Positions 16,675-22,660 of a stretch of 26,527 nucleotides of DNA are shown one piece after another. The position numbers and the translations under genes were made by a program. This DNA comes from Deinococcus marmoris (lineage in GTDB: Bacteria > Deinococcota > Deinococci > Deinococcales > Deinococcaceae): the NCBI RefSeq assembly GCF_001949125.1, contig NZ_MSTI01000029.1, forward strand, positions 1 through 26,527, in the 5' to 3' direction. The stretch's first letter is position 1. Each line of letters starts with the position of its first letter. The notes under the pieces are model-generated. The model was given only the letters and a program-made list of their open reading frames with translations, was not told where the DNA came from and did not search any database.

Positions 16675-19089
16675 ATGAATACTGCCACTGGTTCCTCCGC
16701 CGACGCTGCCGCCCCCTTTTCCGGGGTGGACGCCGCCGCGCTGCTGTCGGCCCTGCCCGATCCCACCGTCTGGGTGCGCGCGGGCGGCGAATTTGCACTG
16801 AACGCCGCCGCGCGTGAACGCCTGGGGGCAGTGGAGGGGCAGGCTCAGAACTGGACCGCCCTGTTTCTGCCCGACGCTGCCCAGGCCCTGCGGGACGCGA
16901 CGGCGCTGGCTTTAAGGGGCACATCGTCGCGCCTGTCGGTGACCATGCCCGGCGCGGTGGCCCCGGCGCTGGCCACCGTGACCCCCGCTGGGCCTGGGGC
17001 CGCGCTGCTGCATTTCCGGGAATCACATGATCCGCTGGAAGTCGCGCTGGACATCATGGACCGCATGGGTCTGGGCATGACCGTGCAGGGGGCAGACACC
17101 CAGATCCTGCACGCCAATGCCTCGGCGGCGGCCATCCTGGGTCTCAGCCCTGACCAACTGACCGGGCGCGATTCGCTGGACCCGCGCTGGCGGGCCATCC
17201 ACCCGAACGGCAAGTCCTTTCCCGGCGAGACCCATCCGGCCATCGTGGCGCTGAAAACCGGGCAGCCCCTGCTGGACGTGCCGATGGGCGTCTATCATCC
17301 CGCCGCCGAGCAGTGGCGCTGGCTGAAGGTCACGGCCATTCCGCGCCGCGCGCCGGGCCTGGACCGGCCCGAACAGGTCACCACCGTTTTTGCCGACGTG
17401 ACCGTTCAGCGCCACACCAGCGAGGAATTGAGCCGCAGCGAGCAACGCTTCCGCTCATTGGTGGAGGCCACCGCGCAGATCGTGTTCACGACGGATAAGC
17501 TGGGCAACTTCTCTGGACCGCAACCCGACTGGCAGGCTTTTACCGGACAGGACGCCGAACAGGCCCTGAATCCGGCGGTGGCCATCGAGGCGATTCACCC
17601 TGAAGACCGTGACCAGACCATGCGGGGGTGGGCAGAGGCGCTGAAAAGCGGGCAGCCCCACGATATCGAACACCGCCTGCGCCGCAAGGACGGCGTCTAT
17701 GTGCCCATGCAGATTCGCGCGGTGCCGCTGCGCAGTGCCGACGGCAGCGTGCGCGAGTGGATCGGGGCCTACACCGATGTCAGCGCCATGCGGGGGGCCG
17801 AGGTGGCCTTGAAAGCTTTGAACGCCGAACTGGAAGGCCGCGTGGCGGTCCGCACCCAGGAACTGGCCGAGGTCACGCGCTTTTCCACGCTGCTGCTCAC
17901 CGCTGCGGGCGAGGGCGTGTTTGGGCTGGACGCCTCGGGCCGCACCACCTTCGCCAACCCGGCGGCGGGGCGGCTGCTGGGTTACAGCGTCGAGCGCCTG
18001 ATCGGCAGCCAGCAGCACACGCTGATCCACCACAGCCGCGCCGACGGCACGCCGTACCCGCCCGAAGACTGTCCGGTCCACCAGACCCTGCGCGACGGCC
18101 AGACCCGCCGCCTGGATCACGATGTGCTGTGGCACGCCCAGGGGCACGCGGTCCCGGTGGCAAGCGTGGTCACGCCGCTGTTCTCGGCGGCGGGCACGGT
18201 GACCGGCGCAGTGCTGATGGTGCAGGACATCACCGAGAGATTGCGTGCCCAGAGCCAGTTGCAGGAGGCCATCGAGGATCTGGAGCGCAGCAACACCGAT
18301 CTTGAACAGTTCGCCTATGTCGCCAGCCATGACCTGCAAGAGCCGCTGCGGACACTGGGCAGCTACGCCGAGCTGCTGGGGCGGCGCTACGAGGGCCAGC
18401 TCGATGACCGCGCGGACCGCTACCTGGGGTTCATGCAGGACGCAGTGGGCCGGATGCGTGGCCTGATCCAGGACCTGCTGGAATTCTCGCGGGTGGGCCG
18501 GGGCGAGAGCGTGCCCACACCGCTGAATCTTGACGACGCCATGCGGGCTGCCGCCGACAGCGTGGGGGCCGCACTGCATAGCAACGTGGACGGCGAGGAG
18601 GGCGAGCAAGGGGAGGCCAGCCTGAGCTGGGACACCCCCGACGCCGTGCTGGCCCACGCGCCGCTGATCGCTCCGCTGTTGACCAACCTGATCGGCAACG
18701 GCCTGAAGTTCACCGCGCCGGGCCAGCCTGTGCGGGTGCGGGTGGAGTCGCGCCAGGACGGCGAGATGGTGCATATCACCGTGCAGGACAACGGCATCGG
18801 CATTGCGCTGGAGTACCAGGAACGGGTCTTCGACATCTTCCAGCGGCTACACCGCCGCGAGGATTACGCCGGGAACGGAATGGGGCTGGCGATTTGTCGT
18901 AAGATCGTCGAGCATCACGGGGGGACGCTGTGGCTGGAATCCACGCCGCTGCCTGCCCCGGACCACGGCACCACCTTTCATTTCACGCTGCCCGCCGCCG
19001 CGCCGCCTTCAGAGTCCCACCCGCCAGATTCAGATTCCCACCCATCAGATGCAGGACCCGCACCGACCACAGACCCCCACCATGCCTGA
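16675..19089 (+). CDS. Multi-PAS sensor histidine kinase
   Basis: 804 aa with no obvious membrane helix, so probably cytosolic. The N-terminal part carries three PAS-like regions at about residues 115-245, 255-380 and 395-525. They are recognised by ends such as TVFADVTVQRHT, GAYTDVSAMRGAE and MVQDITERLRAQ, with short coiled-coil connectors (ALNAELEGRVAVRTQELAEV). The dimerisation/phosphoacceptor helix has VASHDLQEPLRTLGSYAEL with H552. The ATPase domain shows N box NLIGNGLKFT, G1 DNGIGI and G2 GNGMGLAICRKIVEHHGG. This DHp type is common in bacteriophytochrome-like kinases, but no chromophore-binding GAF/PHY domain is visible. The stop overlaps the start of the next receiver gene, marking the likely partner. 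A Ser/Pro/Asp-rich tail ends the protein. Confidence 0.92.
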   Translation: MNTATGSSADAAAPFSGVDAAALLSALPDPTVWVRAGGEFALNAAARERLGAVEGQAQNWTALFLPDAAQALRDATALALRGTSSRLSVTMPGAVAPALATVTPAGPGAALLHFRESHDPLEVALDIMDRMGLGMTVQGADTQILHANASAAAILGLSPDQLTGRDSLDPRWRAIHPNGKSFPGETHPAIVALKTGQPLLDVPMGVYHPAAEQWRWLKVTAIPRRAPGLDRPEQVTTVFADVTVQRHTSEELSRSEQRFRSLVEATAQIVFTTDKLGNFSGPQPDWQAFTGQDAEQALNPAVAIEAIHPEDRDQTMRGWAEALKSGQPHDIEHRLRRKDGVYVPMQIRAVPLRSADGSVREWIGAYTDVSAMRGAEVALKALNAELEGRVAVRTQELAEVTRFSTLLLTAAGEGVFGLDASGRTTFANPAAGRLLGYSVERLIGSQQHTLIHHSRADGTPYPPEDCPVHQTLRDGQTRRLDHDVLWHAQGHAVPVASVVTPLFSAAGTVTGAVLMVQDITERLRAQSQLQEAIEDLERSNTDLEQFAYVASHDLQEPLRTLGSYAELLGRRYEGQLDDRADRYLGFMQDAVGRMRGLIQDLLEFSRVGRGESVPTPLNLDDAMRAAADSVGAALHSNVDGEEGEQGEASLSWDTPDAVLAHAPLIAPLLTNLIGNGLKFTAPGQPVRVRVESRQDGEMVHITVQDNGIGIALEYQERVFDIFQRLHRREDYAGNGMGLAICRKIVEHHGGTLWLESTPLPAPDHGTTFHFTLPAAAPPSESHPPDSDSHPSDAGPAPTTDPHHA

Positions 19090-19540
19090 AACTGCCCCTG
19101 CCCCCCACATGCGCCCGGTCGAGATTCTTCTCGTCGAGGACAGCGAACCCGACATCCTGCTGACCCTGGAAGCCTTCGAGGAAGCCCGCGTGCCCAACCG
19201 CCTGCACGTGGCCCGCGACGGCGTGGAGGCGCTGCGTTTTCTGCGCGGTGAGGGCGAGTACGCCGGCTCCCCGCGCCCGGACCTGATCCTGATGGACATC
19301 AACATGCCGCGCAAGAACGGCCTGGAAGTGCTGCGTGAGATCAAGACCGACGCCGGGCTGGGCAGCATCCCGGTGCTGATGCTGACCACCAGTCAGGCCG
19401 ACGAGGATGTGCGCAGTTCCTACGAGCGCCACGCCAGCGGCTACATGGTCAAGCCGGTGGGCTTCGAGAACTTCCTGCACGCCGTCCGCGCCTTCGAGAA
19501 CTTCTGGCTGACCTTCGTGCGTTTTCCGCCACGCCTGTAG
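19082..19540 (+). CDS. Single-domain response regulator (Rcp1-like)
   Basis: Stand-alone receiver, 152 aa, with no output domain. E19/D20 in LLVEDSEPD, phosphoacceptor D72 in LILMDINMPRKNG, T102/T103 in MLTTSQ and K124 in YMVKPVGF form the phosphorylation site. The sequence resembles Rcp1-type receivers that pair with phytochrome-class kinases. The start overlaps the kinase stop by 8 nt (ATGCCTGA), so translation is probably coupled and it is the likely phosphoacceptor of that kinase. An alternative start at M10 (19109) leaves the fold intact. Output probably runs by protein-protein contact or phosphorelay; the target is unknown. Confidence 0.92.
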   Translation: MPETAPAPHMRPVEILLVEDSEPDILLTLEAFEEARVPNRLHVARDGVEALRFLRGEGEYAGSPRPDLILMDINMPRKNGLEVLREIKTDAGLGSIPVLMLTTSQADEDVRSSYERHASGYMVKPVGFENFLHAVRAFENFWLTFVRFPPRL

Positions 19541-19568
19541 AAAACTGCTTTTGCGGTCTCTCTCACCC

Positions 19569-19598
19569 AGCCCCCACCTATGTCAAGGGGGCTTTTTT
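19569..19598 (+). terminator. Intrinsic terminator of the kinase operon
   Basis: AGCCCCC (19569-19575) pairs with GGGGGCT (19587-19593) across an 11-nt loop, followed at once by six T (19593-19598). It lies 28 nt after the receiver stop and just before the converging HD-domain gene. Confidence 0.9.
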
Positions 19599-19603
19599 GA
19601 TGC

Positions 19604-20152
19604 CTACTCCGCCGGGGTTTCCGGCATCTCCCGCATCGCGGCTAGCACGTTTTCCATGTGTTCGTCCAGTTCCACACCCAGTTCGCGCGCCCCCTGTTCC
19701 ACTTCGTCGCGGTTGACCCCGGCTGCGAAGGCACGGTTTTTGAAGCGTTTTTTCAGGCTTTTCAGCTCCATCTGCCGCACGTCGCCGTCCGGGCGGACCA
19801 GCGCCGACGCCTGCACCAACCCGGTCAGCTCGTCCACCGCGAAGAGCGTCTGAGACAGTCGGGTGGTGCGCGGCGTGTTCGTGTAGGCCGCGTGACCCAT
19901 GATCGCGTCCAGCACCTCGGGCGTCGCGTCAGTGTTGGCACGCAGATACTCCACCCCCCATGTCGGATGTTCGCCGGGGTGCAGTTCGTAGTCGAAGTCG
20001 TGCAGCAGCCCGGTCACGGCGTACTGCTCCTCGTCCTCCTGCCAGTGGCGGGCGTACCAGCGCATGGCGGTCTCCACATTCAGCATGTGCCGCCGCAGCG
20101 ACGCCGAGGGGGTGTGTTCCAGCATGAGGGCGTAAGCCTGGGCGCGGTTCAT
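19604..20152 (-). CDS. HD-domain protein, putative phosphohydrolase
   Basis: 182 aa soluble protein of the HD superfamily, metal-dependent phosphohydrolases. Likely metal ligands are H22 (RRHMLNVE), the H51-D52 doublet in GLLHDFDYE, H62 in PGEHPTWG, and a later His in IMGHAAYT, with a final Asp probably in FAVDELTG. The arrangement resembles small HDIG-type proteins seen beside many housekeeping genes; the substrate is unknown. The Lys/Arg-rich segment near 130-140 (KSLKKRFKNR) may be an RNA- or nucleotide-contacting surface, but that is speculation. The ATG lies 17 nt past a palindromic element (20169-20270), which must carry or abut its promoter. It converges on the kinase operon. Confidence 0.8.
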   Translation of the reverse strand: MNRAQAYALMLEHTPSASLRRHMLNVETAMRWYARHWQEDEEQYAVTGLLHDFDYELHPGEHPTWGVEYLRANTDATPEVLDAIMGHAAYTNTPRTTRLSQTLFAVDELTGLVQASALVRPDGDVRQMELKSLKKRFKNRAFAAGVNRDEVEQGARELGVELDEHMENVLAAMREMPETPAE

Positions 20153-20168
20153 GGGGGACAGTGTAATT

Positions 20169-20270
20169 GGGTTGTGGGCCGTGGGTTGTGGAGTGTGGGA
20201 AAAGACCGAAGACCTTTCATCGGCGTCCTCTGCGTTTTTCCTACGTCCTACAACCCACAGTCCACAGCCT
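20169..20270. repeat. Palindromic element A with G-rich arm
   Basis: Two 35-nt arms, 20169-20203 and 20236-20270, are imperfect inverted repeats (about 26 of 35 positions agree; most differences are transitions) around a 32-nt loop. The left arm begins GGGTTGTGGG and ends GGGAAAA. It closely matches the left arm of element B (29 of 35). The plus strand 20169-20200 has four GGG tracts and could form a G-quadruplex. The element sits 2 nt after the HNH stop and 17 nt before the HD-protein start. Confidence 0.85.
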
Positions 20271-20272
20271 CC

Positions 20273-20863
20273 TCAGCGGATGTACTGCGCCCACTCCGGC
20301 TGCCAGTGGGCGAACTGGCCGTGCGCGTAGACGCCAAACGTCGGGGCATGCGGGCGCGTTCGCAGAGGCATGGCCGCCTCGTCGGGGGTGCGGTCCCCCT
20401 TGCGCTGGTTGCAGGCGCGGCAGGCGGTCACCACGTTGTCCCAGTTGTGCCGCCCGCCACGCGAACGGGGCATGACATGGTCCATCGTCAGTTCCTCGGA
20501 CGCGCCGCAGTACTGGCAGGCGAAGGTGTCGCGCCTGAGGACGTTGCGGCGGTTGAAAGGCACCGGATGGACGCGCGGACGGCGCACGTAGCGGCGCAGG
20601 CGGATCACGCTGGGGACGGTCAGGGTGGTGCTGGGCGAGCGGATCACGTCGCCGCTGTCTTCCAGCACCTCGGCCACGCCGTATTGCAGCAGCGTGATGG
20701 CCCGTTTGGTGCTGGTGACATGCAGCGGTTCGTAGGACGCGTTCAGCACCAGCACGCGCGGCGCGTTCAGGTCCGGCACCACGCGCGCGCTGAGGTTGTC
20801 GTCAGCCGCCGTGATGCCGTGAGATGGTCGCCCGAGTTCTTCCACCCTGCCCTTGACTGTCAT
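20273..20863 (-). CDS. HNH endonuclease
   Basis: 196 aa from ATG 20863. The C-terminal half is a classical zinc-ribbon HNH nuclease: FACQYCG, then TMDHVMPRSRGG, NWDNVVTAC and RACNQRKGD, giving two CxxC pairs, the catalytic His of DHV, the central Asn, and the terminal N-x3-K. The N-terminal part (VLVLNASYEPLHVTSTKRAI then LLQYG) matches a widespread family of stand-alone HNH proteins of unknown role in Deinococcus, cyanobacteria and actinobacteria. It has no restriction-modification partner here. ATG 20863 is chosen because TAGAAT ends 7 nt upstream; the longer start at 20872 would lie inside that -10 box. Palindromes lie on both sides of the gene. Confidence 0.9.
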   Translation of the reverse strand: MTVKGRVEELGRPSHGITAADDNLSARVVPDLNAPRVLVLNASYEPLHVTSTKRAITLLQYGVAEVLEDSGDVIRSPSTTLTVPSVIRLRRYVRRPRVHPVPFNRRNVLRRDTFACQYCGASEELTMDHVMPRSRGGRHNWDNVVTACRACNQRKGDRTPDEAAMPLRTRPHAPTFGVYAHGQFAHWQPEWAQYIR

Positions 20864-20870
20864 GCCCCGC

Positions 20871-20876
20871 ATTCTA
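20871..20876 (-). promoter_or_regulatory. Leaderless -10 box (TAGAAT) of HNH gene
   Basis: Minus-strand TAGAAT ends 7 nt before ATG 20863. It overlaps the alternative upstream ATG (20872), so transcription would start too late to include that codon. Confidence 0.65.
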
Positions 20877-20952
20877 CGGCGTGGGGGTCAGAACCATGTT
20901 GTGCCTGGACGCCTATTGATGGGCGCGCAGGAGTAAGCGCAATGGCTCAGGA

Positions 20953-21046
20953 GGGTTGTGGGGTGTAGGTCGTGGGCTGTGGGAAAAGATCACGAATCAG
21001 CACTTTTATGCTTTCCCCACAACCTATAACCTACTGCCCACAACCC
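20953..21046. repeat. Palindromic element B
   Basis: Arms 20953-20987 and 21012-21046 are 35-nt imperfect inverted repeats (28 of 35 agree) around a 24-nt loop. The left arm starts GGGTTGTGGG and ends GGGAAAA, as in element A. It lies 3 nt after the marC stop and about 75 nt upstream of the HNH promoter. It has four G3 tracts with one long central loop. Confidence 0.85.
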
Positions 21047-21049
21047 AGC

Positions 21050-21703
21050 TCACCCTGTCCGCAGCCCGCCGCGTAACAGTTCCAGCACGCCGTCGGCGAT
21101 GTACTGCACGGCCAGCGCGCCCAGCAGCACGCCCAGCACGCGGGTGACCACATGCACGCCGGTCACGCCGATCACGCGGGCGATCTGACCGCTCAGGCGC
21201 AGGGCCAGATAGCACAGCGCCAGCACGAAGGCGGTCACGAGAAACACCACCGCCAGCAGCACTGGGTTGCCGTGCGCGGTGTTGGCCTGAATCATGATCG
21301 AGGCCAGTGTGCCGGGACCGGCGATCAGCGGAATCGCCAGCGGAAACACGCTGATGTCCTGGCGCTCCTGGGCCTCAGCGCCTTCCTCAGCGGTTTCCTT
21401 GCTGCCGCTGGGCCGGGCAAAGACCATGTCCAGCGCGATCAGAAACAGCAGCACGCCCCCCGCCACCCGGAAGGCGCTGAGGCTGATGCCCAGATGTTCC
21501 AGCAGGGCGCGGCCCACCAGCCCGAACACCAGGATGATGCCCCCGGCCACCAGCGCGGCTTTCAGGGCCACCTTGCGCCGCTCGAAGCTGGGCCGGTTGC
21601 CCGCCAGCCCGATAAAAATGGGCGCGAGGCCAATCGGGTCCATGACCACCAGCATCGTCAAAAAGGTCTGGAGGGCGATGCTGGAAACCTCGGTCACGTT
21701 CAC
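21050..21703 (-). CDS. MarC-family integral membrane protein
   Basis: 217 aa, six predicted transmembrane helices, MarC/UPF0056 family (members include MarC, SnatA, YchE). Conserved elements are [15 protein letters not shown] near the N-terminus and [18 protein letters not shown] in the middle; these two motifs form the family's internal repeat. A short charged loop ([18 protein letters not shown]) separates the halves. Some relatives are linked to amino-acid transport, but function is generally unproven. The start is GTG 21703, because TACGTT ends 7 nt before it and no ribosome site exists. Palindromic element B begins 3 nt after the stop. Confidence 0.9.
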   Translation of the reverse strand: MNVTEVSSIALQTFLTMLVVMDPIGLAPIFIGLAGNRPSFERRKVALKAALVAGGIILVFGLVGRALLEHLGISLSAFRVAGGVLLFLIALDMVFARPSGSKETAEEGAEAQERQDISVFPLAIPLIAGPGTLASIMIQANTAHGNPVLLAVVFLVTAFVLALCYLALRLSGQIARVIGVTGVHVVTRVLGVLLGALAVQYIADGVLELLRGGLRTG

Positions 21704-21710
21704 GCGGCTT

Positions 21711-21716
21711 AACGTA
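21711..21716 (-). promoter_or_regulatory. Leaderless -10 box (TACGTT) of MarC gene
   Basis: Minus-strand TACGTT fits TAnnnT and ends 7 nt before GTG 21703; no Shine-Dalgarno sequence. Confidence 0.5.
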
Positions 21717-21817
21717 ACACCCTGGCAGCGGGCAGTGTGGCAGGCGGTCAGGGTGGAAGGACAGGGGAAAGCGAGCGGTTATGGACAGCCGGACGTTCTC
21801 GCTGGCTGAGCCTGGGT

Positions 21818-22501
21818 TTACTGTCCCTCGGCGGGGCGTGCGTTGAGTTCCAGCGTGCCGTCCGCGCTGACCGTCCGTCCATTCTTGACCGTGGTGGCCT
21901 GCACGCCTACCGTGTAGGTATTGATGCCGCTTCCCGGCTGGATGGTCACGGTCAGTGGAAAGACCTCTCCGGCGCGCACAGTGGTCTTGGGCACGGTCAC
22001 GACGATACCGGTGGCGCTGCCCTGGCCGTTCAACTTAAATTCGCCGGGATAATCCCTGACATTGAAGCCGCCGATGCGCCCGGTCAGTTGGCGCGATTCG
22101 CCGATCCGCAGGGTCAGGCTGGAAATGGATTCCCCGCCCGCCGGGGCGATGACGACGTACCCGCCCGCACAGCCGCTGCCGCGCAACGCCGAGATATCCC
22201 GCGCCCCCACATACAGCGCAGGCAGCAGCGAGGACACCACCAGCCCCAGCCCCAGCGCCGCCCGTGGCGCACTGCGCCAGTTGACCGCCGTGAAGCCCAG
22301 GCCCCCTGGCCCCAGCAGCAGCGGCACGATCAGCGCCAGGACCGTGCGGCCCTCGCAGGGGGTGGTCAGCAGCGCGTCGGCCAGGGCGCGCACGCCGAAG
22401 GTGATCAGCACGCCGATGCCCCAGCCCAGCAGAAAGGACGGCAGGAATTCCTGAGCGCGGTAAGTTGGGAATTCCTGCGGTGTGGGCTGCGGCTCGGTCA
22501 T
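21818..22501 (-). CDS. Hypothetical membrane-anchored protein
   Basis: Not recognised. From ATG 22501 it encodes 227 aa. After a polar, Pro-rich start (TEPQPTPQEF) come three or four hydrophobic helices (about 25-45, 55-75, 80-105). A soluble, beta-rich C-terminal domain of about 120 residues follows (SLTLRIGESRQLTGRIGGFN, TGIVVTVPKTTVRAGEVFPL, GINTYTVGVQATTVKNGRTV), resembling an immunoglobulin-like or Big-type fold outside the membrane. The frame continues 19 codons upstream, but that part is Arg/Pro-rich and unlike a protein start. Minus-strand TACGCT (22512-22517) lies 10 nt before the ATG and may be its -10 box. A 10-bp inverted repeat, GCAGGAATTC/GAATTCCTGC (22441-22450 and 22469-22478), lies within the early codons. 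Confidence 0.7.
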   Translation of the reverse strand: MTEPQPTPQEFPTYRAQEFLPSFLLGWGIGVLITFGVRALADALLTTPCEGRTVLALIVPLLLGPGGLGFTAVNWRSAPRAALGLGLVVSSLLPALYVGARDISALRGSGCAGGYVVIAPAGGESISSLTLRIGESRQLTGRIGGFNVRDYPGEFKLNGQGSATGIVVTVPKTTVRAGEVFPLTVTIQPGSGINTYTVGVQATTVKNGRTVSADGTLELNARPAEGQ

Positions 22502-22621
22502 AACGGGGGCCAGCGTAGCGCGCGGGGGGCGGGACGGATGCCGGAGAGTGGCCGGCATTTCTCAGCCTCGGCCTCATTCCTGCTTTATTTGCAAGGGGGC
22601 TGAGTGGTTCTCTTCGACGCG

Positions 22622-22660
22622 TGATACGGATTCCGTCTGTTTCGCGCAGCGTTCGTATCA
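22622..22660. repeat. Dispersed motif and hairpin at a gene end
   Basis: TGATACGGATTCCG (22622-22635) differs by one base from the reverse complement of 847-860. TGATACG (22622-22628) also pairs with CGTATCA (22654-22660), forming a hairpin that overlaps the stop codon of the large membrane-protein gene. Probably part of a small dispersed repeat family. Confidence 0.55.

Noticed and set aside
20273..20863. HNH gene as part of a restriction or defence system
   Set aside because: No methylase, specificity subunit or other defence gene is adjacent, and the N-terminus matches a broadly conserved stand-alone family.
21737..22603. 288-codon plus-strand frame
   Set aside because: Antisense shadow of the 21818-22501 membrane protein; Arg/Gln/Pro-rich with no domain.
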